64,000 nt of DNA from Chloropicon primus (Eukaryota; Chlorophyta; Chloropicophyceae; Chloropicales; Chloropicaceae). Shown here piece by piece: positions 37,447-48,607 of the stretch (positions within the stretch are counted from its first letter, which is position 1; each line of letters opens with the position of its first letter). The notes below the pieces were generated by a model. That model worked only from the letters and a program-made list of their open reading frames with translations, did no database searches and was not told where the DNA came from. The stretch spans positions 124,001 to 188,000 of the forward strand of contig CP060756.1 in assembly GCA_023205875.1 (NCBI GenBank). The letters are read 5' to 3'. The position numbers were made by a program, and so were the translations under genes.

Positions 37447-37484
<38 letters not shown>
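36911..37484. promoter_or_regulatory. Divergent promoter region DHHC gene / WD40 5-phosphatase
   Basis: 574 bp, with tandem GGCGGCGAGGA units near 37314-37350 and a GA run (37453-37483) that ends one base before the 5-phosphatase ATG. Confidence 0.55.
37453..37483 (+). repeat. GA dinucleotide run abutting a start codon
   Basis: About fifteen uninterrupted GA units end at 37483; the ATG of the 5-phosphatase starts at 37485. Confidence 0.8.
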
Positions 37485-37487
<3 letters not shown>

Positions 37488-37652
37488 GCGAGTAGTTGGG
37501 AAAAGTTTGGGGATAGTCCGGGAGGAGGGGGAGGAGGGTTCGAGTCAGATGCTTTTGGGAGCATGGGGACCACGTCGGAGAACCCAGGGAACACCAAGGC
37601 TGGGAAGGAAACGGACGTCATGTTTGACCTTCTCGATGGGTTTGTGAATAAC

Positions 37653-37686
<34 letters not shown>

Positions 37687-40600
37687 TGCCAGCGAAGCAG
37701 CCGGCGGGAGGGGTGGGAACGGGGTCGATGGCGCCGATGGGGGGAAACACAGCGAATCCTTTTGGGAACGACGCCGCCTTCGACTTCCTCAACCCATTTC
37801 CTGCGAACACGAACACGGGCCCTCCTGTTTTGGCTCAAGGGGCAAGCGGCACGCCACCCAAGCCACCGGTGGAGAGGGGGGCGGGGCAGTTCAACCCCAT
37901 CGAGGACGAAGCGAACCCCTTCGTGGACGACGTGCTGTTCCCCGTGACGAAAGAGGGCCTGGAACTGGAGCGCAAGATAGAAAGCGCGGAAGTCATCCCA
38001 GGCTTTGACGAGTTTGTCAGCGAGCAGCTGAAGCAGGTGAATATTGAGCCCCCGGCAGCCCCCGCTCCTGCGCCTGTCGTGGCCGACAAGAGGAAGGAGA
38101 GGAAAAGCTTGGTGACCAGCACGCCTTCCCTTGTGCCAAAGATAGCAGCGGATGTGGCCGCCAGGGCAGCTCCAACTGAGCTCCCGCCACCCCCCGCGTA
38201 CGACGACGTGGTGCAGGCAGCGCTACCCCCAGCGTACGACGACGTGGCGAAGGAGTCGAGCCCTCCAACTGCCGGGCGAGGGCGAAGCGGCAGCACGAAG
38301 GCAGACCTTCAGTACTTGTGGCCAATGCCCTTTGTGAAGGCGAGGCTCAAGCCCATGCAGAGGGACCAGGCGGCCAGCTTGCAGTTGCTCGCAGGAAGTG
38401 ATACGACGTTGGTGTCGGCACCCAACAAATATGGCAGCCTCCGTGTCTGGCAGAACGCGGACACGTCTCTGGACATGACAACGGCAGAGCTTCAGAGGTA
38501 CAACTCTTACTTGGTGAGGGAAGACGGCGACTCTTCGCCAGCTATTGACATCCCAAACAGGGTCGAAGGGAAGATCACCTGCATCACGGTGGACAACAAG
38601 TCCAACAGGATATGGGCTGGGCACGCTACCGGAGAGGTTACGTACTGGGATTCTGTCTCCCTCAAGTTCCTGCACATGTTCCAAGCGCACAGGAACGGCA
38701 GCGTGAATGCGATAATCGTCACAGCGTATGGGGATGTCTGGACTGGATCGTCGAGGGGATCCCTGAGAATATGGAAAGACGGGGGGAAGGTCCTCCCAAG
38801 GTCGGGTCAAAATTCATTTGAGTTGAGGAGATCAAATGGAGATAGGGCTCACGGCCGCATCAAGGCCTTGTTGTACGTTCCAGCTGCAAACGTGGTATGG
38901 AGCTGCGGTATCCACAGCTTGGCACTGTGGAACGCTACGACGGGAGCTTACATAAGCAGTGTTGGGGAGCTCGAGAAGCGAGTGCTGAACGATTTGGAGA
39001 ATTCCTACGACGAGATTTGGTCTGGCTCAGGTTCCGTGCGGTCCCCCTCCCTTCAAAGGAAGAGCTCCATGGCCTCCGATGCCGGCTCTGACTTCAGCTA
39101 CGGGGACGGTTGGGCATCTGGATCAGACCTTGGATCTGCGTCGTCTCGGTATGACTACAAGGGCACCAAGAAAGCGACGCAGCAGCTGGGGAGCATCACA
39201 AGCAAGGCCTCCTATCTGCTGGGAAAGGGCCTCAAGCTTGGCAAAAAAGCTGTGGCAAAGTCTGTCGACAAGGTCTACAACGCGACCAGCGGCATGGCTC
39301 CCGAAGAAGGTGCGACGCCCGGGCAAACCCTTGCAACAATTCTTGATGCAAGAAACAATGTCTGGGTGGTGTACAACAACAGGATCGTGGAATTGTACTC
39401 AAAGAACGGGAAAATCGTGAAGACGTGGGAGGAACCCCAAGCCATCACGTGTATTTGCACCGTGGGAAAGTACGTTTGGGCGGGGCTGACGAACGGTCAG
39501 ATAAAAGTGTGGGACAGCTCGTACGATGTCAGTGCCCTCTGGAAAGGGCACCATAATGCAGTGGTGAGCATCACCGCGGTGTCCTCAAGAATTTACACTC
39601 TGTCAGCTGATGGGTGTGTGAGCGGATGGCACTACAAGTGCCCCATCGAATGGAACGAGAAGTACGCCTCCTGGATTTTGAACCAGGCAAGCAAATTTGT
39701 GAACACAGTTCAGGTGACAGTATTCGCAGGAACTTGGAATGTAAACCAGATGGACTTGGCGGGCATCAGGAGCGCTCTCCCGAGGTGGGTTGAATCGGGT
39801 GCCAAGAACGCAGACATAGCAATCCTGGGGCTGCAAGAGGTTGAAATGGGGGCCAGGACTGTGGCAGAGTCCATCGTCAAGGAGACTTTTGCCAAGAGCA
39901 TGCAAGAGAAGGGAAACCTTGCGGCTCAGACTTGGTTCCAAGAAATGCTGGGGGCGCTCTGCAGAACGACGAACAACCAGTGGCATCGAGTTGGCACACG
40001 CCAGCTCTCAGGAATCCTTCTTGGGGTCTATGTTCGCGATCACCTCAAGACTGCCGTGGGGGAGGTTGACACCTGCTCAGTTGCGCGCGGTGTGATGGGG
40101 GTAGGAGGAAACAAGGGCACGGTCGCGGTGTCCTTGTCAATCTATCGGAGGAAGTTCTTATTCCTTTGTTCCCATTTTGCTGCACACCAAAATGCCGTGG
40201 CGAAGCGCAATGAAGACTATATGGCCGCCGCAAGGGAATTGAAGCTGAGCAACGGGGAGGACCAGGAGGACATCGGCGGGTCGTACCAAGAGAGCCCGCT
40301 GCTCAGGGATACGGACTTGATGATTTGGGTAGGGGATTTCAACTACAGGGTAGAAATGCCGTACGCCCAAGCTTGTGAGGCGTCTTACAATGGCGACTTC
40401 AAATCCCTGCAGTCTTGCGACCAGTGCCTCAAGGAAATGAGCAAAGGGAACACATTTGTTGGTTTCAAGGAGGGGGTTCTGAACTTCCCTCCGACTTACA
40501 AGTTCGACAAGCGCACCAGCACGTATGACACCAGCGAAAAGCAGAGGATCCCGGCATGGTGCGACAGAGTGCTGTACAGAGCAAAATCTGATCCTCGCCA

Positions 40601-41192
40601 AGTGCTTCCTGGGTATGGCAATCTCGGCCCCAAGTATGTGAAGGGCTTCCCAAGCGAGCCAGTGACCTGCTGCTTGCAGACGTACAGCTCCTGCCACAAC
40701 ATCGTGGAGTCTGACCACAAGCCTGTTTATGCGGTCATGAACCTTGGTCTGCGCAGCGTGGATGAGGGCTGCCACAGGCAGCTCTCCGTTCAGGCGATGA
40801 AGAACCTGGACAGCGAGAAGCCCGCAGCCGGGGACCTTGGCGTTGAATTTGACGAGAGCCCCCCAAAAGACTCGCAAACGGGTGGCTTCACCATTATCAA
40901 CAACGGTGACCACGACGTCGTGTACGAAATCTTGAACGAGGATGAGAGGAGCGGGGCCTTTTTGCCCAACTTGGTGCTTCTGCTACCAAACGGAGGCCTC
41001 CTGGAGCCAAAAACCTCAGGGGCGATCGCGGTCGGCGTGAACTCGGACCCATCACTGAGCGAGAACATCCACAGGCTGGAGTCGATCTGCTTGAGGGTCA
41101 ACTATTGGGTCTACGGACGGAGGAGCACCACCGCGAAATCGAAAGTAATTACGACTCAGATGAGTTACGAGAGATACTTTCATTCGATATGA
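37485..41192 (+). CDS. WD40-containing inositol polyphosphate 5-phosphatase (FRA3/5PTase12-14 type)
   Basis: 1235 residues, single exon. The N-terminus is low-complexity with a poly-Thr run from an ACG repeat and several NPF motifs (ANPFGNDAAFDF, FLNPF, EANPFVDD) that could bind EH-domain endocytic proteins. WD40-like repeats occupy about 300-740 (RIWAGHATGEVTYWDS, DVWTGSSRGSLRIW, YVWAGLTNGQIKVWDS). The IPPc domain begins at FAGTWNVNQMDL (about 745) and has LGLQEVEMGA, GNKGTVAVSL, FAAHQNAVAKRNEDY, WVGDFNYRVEM, KQRIPAWCDRVLY and VESDHKPVYAVM, so all catalytic motifs are kept. A C-terminal beta-sandwich (ASH/C2-like) follows. The WD40 fusion is best known from plants. A second, simpler 5-phosphatase lies at 59.5 kb. 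Confidence 0.9.
37653..37686 (+). repeat. ACG trinucleotide run coding poly-Thr
   Basis: In-frame ACG repeat coding for about eleven Thr near residue 60 of the 5-phosphatase; likely length-variable. Confidence 0.8.
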
Positions 41193-41314
41193 TACGACGG
41201 CAAGACTTTTTTGATGTACTTTAGGTTTGAATTACACGAATTATTTCCTCTCCTCCCCTTCTTGGCTTGCGCTCTCTCTCTCTCTCTCTTATCCTACAAT
41301 TTACGGGCCCTGCC

Positions 41315-42074
41315 TTACATGGCAGTCTCCCCGGCGGCCTCGGTCGCCATGGTCGCCGCTGGCGCTGGGACCTCCTCCTCGATGACCGGGGCGGGGGCGG
41401 GCTCGCTGACGGCCTTCACAACCGGTGGTGGTGGTGGTGGTGGGGCAAACTTAGTCTTGTAGGAAGACAAGGTGGCGCCGCTCTCGTTAAGGTAGGTCAG
41501 GTCCTCGTCCACCTGGGAGAGCTGGTTGTTGATGAGAGTGTATCCCAAGCCGAAGGCCGCGGCGAGGCCAACAGCAGTGACGCCGAAGACCAGAGCCGTG
41601 TTCTCGTCCTTTTGAAGGTAGACCTGCGGCTCGACCGCGAAGATGTTCGCCTGGCCCGCAGAGTCCTTCTCGGTGTACCCGAGGTTCCGCCTGAACTCCT
41701 TCTCGGACACAGGGACCTCTCCCTTAATCTTCGCCTGCGTCACCACGCGGCATCCCCTCGAGGCCGCCGGCGCTGCCCTCACCTTGCGCCCGAAAACTAA
41801 CACACACGCACAGAGAATCAGAAGAAGAAAAAACGACACACAAACACAGAGAGAGAGAGAATGAGGTCAGCCCAATACTCCCTCAACCACAAAAACAAAA
41901 CAGAGAAGAGAGTTCCGTCCTCAAGTCCTAATTCTATTCTTCCCCCGAGCGAGCGAGCGCGTCGAACCAGAAGTGGAATCCTTGTCCCTCGTTCCGTCTC
42001 AATCCCCATCCTTTCTCTTTCTCTTGCTTCGTCCCCTTACCTTTGTTCGCCGTGTTCCTCATCGTGGTCGCCAT
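41315..42074 (-). CDS. Small plastid-targeted single-pass membrane protein, family unknown
   Basis: Two exons: 42074-42041 and 41796-41315, with a 244-bp GT-AG intron (GTAAGG...TGTTAG); 171 residues. Splicing gives MATTMRNTANKVFGRKVRAA, then PAASRGCRVVTQA, which has the Ala/Arg/Ser bias of a chloroplast transit peptide. A conserved-looking soluble stretch (EFRRNLGYTEKDSAGQANIF) precedes one membrane segment (ALVFGVTAVGLAAAFGLGYTLI). The C-terminal half has a Pro run and ends with a Pro/Ala/Glu-rich tail. It is probably a thylakoid or envelope protein, but I cannot name the family. It is divergent from the next gene. Confidence 0.75.
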
Positions 42075-42480
42075 CGTGGTCCTCGTTCTCCCTGAGCTTT
42101 TATCGTATCGTATCGGATCTCCTCTCAGCTCCTTTCTGGTCCACACAAAAAAAACCCGCAATATGAGTGCAAAGAGAGTACACTCGCTGGAACGCAACAG
42201 ACGAGAGCGACGAGAGCGAGGCTCACCTTGTCTGTTTCGTAACGGCCGAGTGCGAGGGCCGAGCGCGAGAGGGAGAGAGGGAGGGAGAGGGTGAAGGTGG
42301 AAGCATCGTCTTCGTCTTCTTCTTCGTCTTCGTCTTCGTCTTCGTTTTCGTTTTTTCTTTCGCAAGAGCGGGAGGCCTGGCTTGGTCGGGAGAGGGTTTT
42401 AGGCTTGGACAGCGTTGCAAACGAGAGAGAGGAAGGGGCAGGCCTTGTGTTTGTTTGTTTGTTTGGAAGGGAGAGGAGAG
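42075..42480. promoter_or_regulatory. Divergent promoter region, plastid protein / 225-residue membrane protein
   Basis: 406 bp with a GTCTTC repeat tract at about 42306-42350. No recurrent motif was recognised. Confidence 0.45.
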
Positions 42481-43238
42481 ATGAAGGAGGAGTTGGATCC
42501 GAGCTTGAGGCTGACGGGGGCGAAGGCCATCAGCGAGCTGAGGAAGTTGGAGCGGAGGAATTCGCTGGACCTCGAGGTGAGTGGAGCCAAGGCCGCCGCG
42601 AGACTCGAGGGTGAAACCTGACCAGACCCACGTACGTTCTTGATTCCCTGTCGCAGGAGGAGGTGGCCCAGCAGACCGACAAGAGGAAGGCCAGGAGGAG
42701 GGCCCTGACGAAGGGGAGGGTCAAAGCGGCGACGACTCATTTTGCGCCCGTCGCGGTCCCCCTGAGCGTGAAGCTGCTGTGGGACGGGAGCAGGGGCCTT
42801 GGGCTTGCCCTGCGTGGTCGGGTCGGCGAGGGCAGCGTGGGGGCCACTGGCCTCCTCCTCCTAGCCGCCCAAGCGATACTGGGCCTGGCCATTCTCCTCG
42901 TGCTGCACGCGATCTTGCGGCCGAGGGGAGCGCACCAGAGCTACGACGGCCGGGGAAGAGAAGGCAGCGCGGCCCGGTCTTTGCTCGGGGGAAGCTTCGC
43001 CAAAGGCCGAGGGAACGACCTGGGGGTGATGACCCAGAAGCTCAAGGTGATCGTTCTGATCTTGTTCGGGGAGGAAAACATGAGGAGGGCGTATAGAAGG
43101 CTGAACAGCCACAAAGAGGTGCACGAGATGCTCTCCTGGATCTGCAAAGTTGTTGGTTTGTCGGAGACAGACACCATGCAGAAGAACGAAATGCTCGAGA
43201 AGATCGAGGAAGTCGAACGAGTCGTTGGCATTCAATGA
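42481..43238 (+). CDS. Small membrane protein, family unknown
   Basis: Two exons, 42481-42576 and 42657-43238, with an 80-bp GT-AG intron (GTGAGT...CGCAG), phase 0; 225 residues. The start MKEELDPSLRLTGAKAISEL is charged, so no signal peptide is seen. A hydrophobic stretch (TGLLLLAAQAILGLAILLVL) at about 122-145 is the one clear membrane segment. The C-terminal region (KLKVIVLILFGEENMRRAYR, then HKEVHEMLSWICKVVGL) is helical and partly hydrophobic. No motif was recognised. Confidence 0.72.
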
Positions 43239-43529
43239 GGGTCGCGCTTGGTGCGAGTTCCTTTACACTACAAACTCAAAAGTCGTGCCATTTATGAACG
43301 CACAAGACTTGTCTGTCCTGTCGCCGAAAGTGCAAACTGAGTCAAAGCGAAAGGCGGGGAGATCGTTTTGTCAGCTACTGGGTCAGCAAAGGCTGGGGAG
43401 AAGGTTCAAACCCCTTTCTTCTCTCTCTCTCTCTCTGGCACCGCAAGGAAAGGCTAGATTGGCTCAGATCAGTATGCCTTTTGTAAGCAGCGGCCGGAGT
43501 CTTTGCTCGCGGTCCTATTGATCTACTAT

Positions 43530-43790
43530 CTAGGGATGGTCATATATCATCACTGCCGTGTTCTCGCCTTTCCCTCTCTCCGCGTGCAAGCAAGCCCCAC
43601 TCTTCTTCCAATCGAAAACGTCACCAGACCTGAACGTACCTCGAGAGGCGACAACCTCTGCGCGCTCCATGCCAAGCATGAGACCCTTGCCTCTGCAATG
43701 GCCAATGATGTCATACTTCGCCTCCAAATCGGCGAACCTTCCGTTTGCAGTTCTATTCCATGCCCTCCTCCACCGCCAGAGGCAGGGCAA
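43530..43790 (-). pseudogene. Relic of a class III (PLP) aminotransferase gene
   Basis: The minus strand encodes RFADLEAKYDIIGHCRGKGL followed by MLGME, which matches the conserved C-terminal block of class III aminotransferases (AGXT2/GabT type: LQxxYxIIGDVRGxGLMLGVE). Just upstream a different frame reads FALPLAVEEGME then a stop, so the frame is broken. After the match a GTACGTTC could be a former intron donor, yet no downstream exon or PLP-lysine region is present in the 1-kb gap. It is best read as a decayed fragment of a host gene; a functional multi-exon gene is unlikely. Confidence 0.5.
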
Positions 43791-44284
43791 AACCTAACTC
43801 CACGGCCTCTGCCTTGTCGAATCTCGCAAAGCCGCCGCCACACACCACACCTTGAATGTGATGTTGGCACTGTTCCGCGACGGAGACGTGGATAGACGAG
43901 AGAGAGAGACGAGGGACGTGCCGACGACGACCTCTGACCCCTCCATCACCGCGACCGCCAACCTCTGACCCCTGAGCCGCCGCGCCGATGCGATTAGCGA
44001 TGCCTCGCTGCTTTACCTTTACACTTCTCGACCGACCCCAAACGAGGGGCTGAGAACGAGGGAGATCTTTGCGCTGCAGGGCTATCCGGAAGACGGTGAG
44101 TGATGGACGCTGTGCACGACGAGGGAGAGGGGGTGCAGGGGAGGAGAGGTTGTCGATGGCATTGGCATTGTCTTCCTGTTTCCAAAGAGCCCTCTCTTGA
44201 AGGAAACGACGCTGTGGTGAGGTTTCTGAGCCAAAGGAACTGACTGAGACTCTGTGTGATTAGGATTGAGTGCTGGAGACGAGG
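43791..44284. other. Upstream region of the CBBY gene
   Basis: About 490 bp. Apart from possible further aminotransferase remnants at its start, no gene is seen. Confidence 0.4.
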
Positions 44285-45301
44285 ATGGGGAAGGAGGCCT
44301 GCGGAGGGGTGAGGGATGCGATGAGGGGGCAGGGGCTGAGGAGGATCGCCCCTTCCATGAGGAGGAGGACTGCTGGGACGAGGGTGGCCGCGAGCTGTGC
44401 CCCGGTCGGAGGCAGTGCCTTGACGAGGACGGGAAACGCTGCTGCTGGGAGGATGAGGACGAGGATGGGGGCCGCCTCGAGGGGTAGGAGCGTGGCCATG
44501 GCTTCCGGTTCGAACGGTAACCTCGAGGCTCTGATCTTCGACTGCGACGGCGTGATCCTCCTGTCCGAGGAGTTGCACAGAACGGCCTACAACAAGGCTT
44601 TCGCGGAGTTCGGGATCGAGATCGAGGAGGGGGAGCAGCTGGTGTGGACTGTGCCCATTTACGACCTGCTGCAGAACACCGTGGGCGGGGGAAAGCCCAA
44701 GATGCGCTGGTACTTCAACAAGCACGGGTGGCCCCACCAGAAGAGGGACGGCAGGCCCCCGCCGGAGAGCCAGGAGGACCGCGAGGCCCTCGTCGACTCC
44801 CTGCAGGACTTCAAGATCGAGGCCTACAAGGACTTGATTGCCAACATGGCCGAGACGAGGCCGGGCGTTCTGAGGCTCATGAAGGAGGCGAGGGAGGCGG
44901 GCATCCTCGTCTCGGTGGCGTCCGCCTCGGCCAAGCCCTCCGTGATCTTCTGCCTGAACAACTTGCTCGGGGAGGAGCAGTTTGGCCTGCTGGACTGCTT
45001 CTTGGCGGGGAGCGACGTGACCAACTTGAAGCCCGACCCCGAGATCTACCTGACGGCTGCTGACATGCTCAAGGTCGATCCGAGCAAGTGCGTCGTCATC
45101 GAGGACAGCATGGTGGGCCTGAACGCCGCCCTCGGAGCCAAGATGGATTGCGTCATCACGTACCACAGCGGAACCAAGGCCGAGGCGTTCGAGGGCGCCA
45201 AGATGATCGTGAACGACTTGAGCGAGATTCAACTGAGTGACTTGGTCGCTCTGAAGGAGGCGGAGAAAGTCATAGACGACAGGGTGGTGAAAAGCTCCTA
45301 G
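44285..45301 (+). CDS. CBBY: Plastid CBBY-type HAD phosphatase (xylulose-1,5-bisphosphate phosphatase)
   Basis: 338 residues. The CBBY family removes the misfire product xylulose-1,5-bisphosphate, an inhibitor of Rubisco, in the plastid stroma. The start MGKEACGGVRDAMRG is the first ATG and opens a roughly 70-residue transit peptide rich in Arg, Ala, Gly and Ser. HAD motif I is ALIFDCDGVIL with the nucleophile Asp and acid Asp. The cap includes the CBBY signature VGGGKPKMRWYFNKHGWP, very close to plant CBBY. Motif II is in LVSVASASAKPS, motif III at LKPDPEIY, and motif IV at VVIEDSMVGLNAA. It is a strong indicator that the organism is photosynthetic. Tail-to-tail with UTP11, 47 bp apart. Confidence 0.92.
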   Translation: MGKEACGGVRDAMRGQGLRRIAPSMRRRTAGTRVAASCAPVGGSALTRTGNAAAGRMRTRMGAASRGRSVAMASGSNGNLEALIFDCDGVILLSEELHRTAYNKAFAEFGIEIEEGEQLVWTVPIYDLLQNTVGGGKPKMRWYFNKHGWPHQKRDGRPPPESQEDREALVDSLQDFKIEAYKDLIANMAETRPGVLRLMKEAREAGILVSVASASAKPSVIFCLNNLLGEEQFGLLDCFLAGSDVTNLKPDPEIYLTAADMLKVDPSKCVVIEDSMVGLNAALGAKMDCVITYHSGTKAEAFEGAKMIVNDLSEIQLSDLVALKEAEKVIDDRVVKSS

Positions 45302-45348
45302 ATTTATACACATACAATACGTTCAATTTTTGTTGCTGGGCATAACCA

Positions 45349-46105
45349 TCACCTCTTTCTCTCCTTCTTCCACCGATACACTGGGATTCCCTTCCCTCCC
45401 AGGGAGGTTTTGCGCACCTTCCTCTTCCTGCCTTTCCCCATCGCGGCCTTCTCCATGTCCATCCTCAGTGCCACGCTCTCCAGCTCGCTCTTCCTGTGCT
45501 TCCTCTGCTCGAGCTCCTTATACAGCTTGGACTTCTTCTTCTCGTGGACGCTGGACACGGTCCAAGCGTCCTCGTCCAACTGTTCTCGGGTGGGCCGGTG
45601 GAAAGCGCTGTCGAGGTACTCCGGCGACGTGTTAAAGTAGTCCGCGGGGCTGAATTGCCGCTGATCCTCCTCGTTGTCGACGAACACGATGTGCTTGTTC
45701 GCAGGGGCGTCCCTGAGCTGGTGAAGCGAGGCTTGAAGCTTCTCCACCTTCTTCCTCTCCACCTGGGCCTTCATCTCGACATACTTCCTGTCCTGCGTCT
45801 TCATCAGCATGAGCTGTTCATGGGAGTACTGGGTGGGATCCGAGTCCCCGACGTGGACGCCACCCACCGTCTTCGACTTTTGCATTCCAAAGTAAAACTC
45901 ATCTGGGTTGCGGAACTCTGCCTTCTCTCGGAGCACTTCCAGTGCCTTCTCCTTCTTGTGAAAGTCTCGCGCACGCAAAACATAGTCCTTGTGCTTCTCC
46001 AGAAACCCGAGCTTCTTCCTGTCGGAACTGAGAAGCGGAGACACGCAAAGCGCTTCGAGTCAGTCGCGGCCGGGCTCGTGCAGCAGCCCAACCCCTCCCT
46101 CTCTC

Positions 46106-46147
<42 letters not shown>

Positions 46148-46311
46148 CAACCAGCAGCAGTCCTGGCATGGAAACGCGCGCGAGAGAGAGAGCGAGAGAG
46201 CGAGAGCGAGAGAGCGGCGAGTTGAGGGCAGAGGCGTGTTGTTTAGACTTACGGTTGTGAACGCTCCTTATGCGTTCGGCCCTGGATGGCCTTCTTGTAG
46301 GTGCTTGACAT
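45349..46311 (-). CDS. UTP11: UTP11, U3 snoRNP / small-subunit processome protein
   Basis: Two exons: 46311-46253 and 46027-45349, with a 225-bp intron (GTAAGT...CTCAG); 245 residues. It acts in nucleolar 18S rRNA maturation. Splicing joins KERSQP to SDRKKLGFLEKHKDY, which restores the UTP11 hallmark ERSQPxxRKxLGxLEKxKDY. The conserved RNPDEFYFGMQKSK, KTQDRKYVEMKAQVE and C-terminal basic region (YRWKKERKR) are all present. The intron carries a CT run (46109-46143). The recurrent promoter motif lies at 46490-46511, about 180 bp upstream. Confidence 0.93.
46109..46143. repeat. CT dinucleotide run inside the UTP11 intron
   Basis: About seventeen CT units on the plus strand; on the coding strand a GA run. 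Confidence 0.8.
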
Positions 46312-47041
46312 GATGCGATGGTGTACTTCCCCTCCTTCGTGCTTGTCGGCGGAGAACTGAGGGGAACTAATTCGATCATCACACCTTTACGACGGTGGAG
46401 GTGGAGATGGAGGTGTTTGTCGAGGACCTTGTGCAAGAACGGTGACGAGGAAGGGGAGGAGGTGTTGCATAAACGGAAGGGCGTCTCACGAGCTTTCGAT
46501 TGATACCTCGGCTGGGGGGTTGACCGAAGGGAGTGGAACGTCTCGCTCATCCCTTTGAAACGACAGGCGTTAGAAGAGGTTGCCTCAAGGTCTGTTATGT
46601 GAGTTTGACTCGCTTGGTGAAGAGGAAGAGGAGGGAACCCGTCGAGCAGAGCGCAGTGTGGTATGGTGGTGCTGGATTCGATGAGGAGGCGTCCCACGAG
46701 ACAGAGTCCCAGGACACGCACCAGAGCGACGACTGGTGAGGATGCCGAGGGAGGACCAACCACCCGCAATATAATATAATATTGTATATTCTGATCAACG
46801 CCTTCGTCGTAGCCGACACGAGAGACCGCCGCGTGCGTCACAAAGCAAACGGGAATCCATTCATTTCTTGAACAACCGAAAGCTTGAGAGAACAAGCAAG
46901 TCCTTCCTTGAATCCTGTGTTCTCTCTCTCTCTTCGTGGTGGTGGTGGTGGTGGTGGGGACGGAATCGACGACGAGCAGGAAGGAATCGATCGTCACCAA
47001 GCGGTCTTGTTCTAGAGATGAATCAAAGGCAGCTGTTACTT
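46312..47041. other. Intergenic region UTP11 to DUF760 gene
   Basis: 730 bp. It holds the UTP11 promoter with a motif copy at 46490-46511 and a GTG run near 46937-46956. A 68-codon open frame at 46533-46739 without an ATG start is not accepted as a gene. Confidence 0.5.
46490..46511. promoter_or_regulatory. Recurrent promoter motif, UTP11 copy
   Basis: GAGCTTTCGATTGATACCTC followed by GG, preceded by GTCTCAC. Compare 26743-26764 and 61653-61674. Confidence 0.55.
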
Positions 47042-48451
47042 TTATGGGTTATTTCCGGTCAGCAAGCCCACGGTCTCCTTCGCGACGTAGTTCTCGATGT
47101 CCCGCAAGAACGCCCCGAAGGCGACGGCCTCGAGGACCACCCTCCTCTGGGCCGCGACTGTGAGGGTCAGAGACTTGACCTCCCCGCTTGCGATGACCTC
47201 CTGCAGCTTCAGCAGCAGGTCCTCTGGCGAGGAGAGGACGTCGTTGCCTGCGTCCCCGAGGGCCCTCTTGATCTCCTCCTGCAGCTCGTTGATGTCGCCG
47301 AAGAGGCCCCTGGTCTGCCTCTCCACCAAGGTTGAGCCCTCCTTGGACAAGATCTGTGCCGTCTCCTGCAAAGTCTGCTGATCAAAGGTCTCGATGTACT
47401 CCTGGAGCTTGCTCCTTGGCTTGGCCACGGGGACTTCCTTTGGCTGCTCGGCTCTGCTTTGGACGAAGGCTTCGGCGTCCTCGTCCCAGCTTTCGGCGGC
47501 AGAGGCCTGGCCAAAAATGTTCTCGAGCCTCTCCACCGCGTCGCTGTTTATGTCGTTCAGCAGCCCCATGGCCTTCTCCAGCTGGAACCTGGCGTCCACC
47601 CGCCTCAAAAAGTAGCCGAACATGACGGAAGCCGCGTAGACCTGAGCGGCCTGCAGCTTGCTTATCTTCAACACGCTATTCAGGTTTGGGGGCGGACTTC
47701 CCGTCGGTCCCGAGAGAACCTGCATGAGGTGGCTCCTAACCATTTCCAGGGACTCGACCGAGTGCACGCCCTTGGTCAGGTTCTCCAAGTCCGAGTTCCC
47801 GTCAATGTCCACGACGTCGTTCAGGGGGGAAAGCATCGAGACCCCGAGGCTGGTGAAGCGCTCCACGACCGCAAAGTACATCAAGTCCTCCAGGTTTCGC
47901 GTCATTTCCAAGTCCCGCACCTCGTCCATCCTCTGGTACAGGACCATCTCCGACGGATCCGACTTGTCCTTGTCCTTCTTCTTGTCCTTAATCTCCTCTT
48001 TCTCCGTCTCCAGGAGACGCAGCTGCTCGTCCACCGCGTCCTGGAACAGGTGGGGCTGCTCCGACAGGTAGTACGACAGCATCTCGCCCGCGGGGGTCTG
48101 GGGCTTGTACACGAGGTCGACGCTCTTCTCGCCCTCCTCGCCCCCTTCCCCCGTCGCGCAACAGGCCGTCGTCGGGACTTCGTACTCCGCTCGCCCCCTC
48201 CCGAGGTCGAACACCACCTTCGCCTTCCTCCCGCGGGTCACCGCTCTCGAACTCCTGCACGACCTCGGCGCGGCGGGGAGCATGCCTCTCGCCCCTCCCC
48301 TCTTCGCCGCCCCCGCCACCCTCCTCGCCCCTTGCCCGCCCACTCCTCGCGTCGTCGTCGTCGACTCCATCTCCTTATCCTTTGGCTTTGCTTTTGGTGG
48401 CTGCAATCGTCCGACGAGACAGGGTCGGGCTCGGCTCGCTTTGGATGACAT
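47042..48451 (-). CDS. Plastid DUF760 protein
   Basis: 469 residues from the ATG at 48451 (MSSKASRARPCLVGRL); an alternative ATG at 48370 (MESTTTTRGV) also gives a basic, Ser/Ala/Arg-rich plastid transit peptide. DUF760 proteins are found in plants, algae and cyanobacteria and are mostly plastid-located. Visible family features are AGEMLSYYLSEQPHLFQDAV, MTRNLEDLMYFAVVERF, LKISKLQAAQVYAASVMFGY and FLRRVDARFQLE. The C-terminal part holds a second helical domain (TLTVAAQRRVVLEAVAFGAF). The function is not established beyond links to plastid protein control in plants. It is divergent from the GT29 gene. Confidence 0.82.
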   Translation of the reverse strand: MSSKASRARPCLVGRLQPPKAKPKDKEMESTTTTRGVGGQGARRVAGAAKRGGARGMLPAAPRSCRSSRAVTRGRKAKVVFDLGRGRAEYEVPTTACCATGEGGEEGEKSVDLVYKPQTPAGEMLSYYLSEQPHLFQDAVDEQLRLLETEKEEIKDKKKDKDKSDPSEMVLYQRMDEVRDLEMTRNLEDLMYFAVVERFTSLGVSMLSPLNDVVDIDGNSDLENLTKGVHSVESLEMVRSHLMQVLSGPTGSPPPNLNSVLKISKLQAAQVYAASVMFGYFLRRVDARFQLEKAMGLLNDINSDAVERLENIFGQASAAESWDEDAEAFVQSRAEQPKEVPVAKPRSKLQEYIETFDQQTLQETAQILSKEGSTLVERQTRGLFGDINELQEEIKRALGDAGNDVLSSPEDLLLKLQEVIASGEVKSLTLTVAAQRRVVLEAVAFGAFLRDIENYVAKETVGLLTGNNP

Positions 48452-48490
48452 TGGCAGAAGAGGACGACGACGAGGAGGATTGTGGGTGGA

Positions 48491-48569
48491 GGGTTGTGGA
48501 TGGAGGAGAGATGGTGGATCCTTTCGCAGCTGTTGGTGCTCTCAACCTCTCCGAGAAGTCAGCCAGAGT

Positions 48570-48607
<38 letters not shown>

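Noticed and set aside
46533-46739. 68-codon open frame between UTP11 and the DUF760 gene
   Set aside because: It has no ATG start, no recognisable motif and no splice sites that link it to another exon with confidence.
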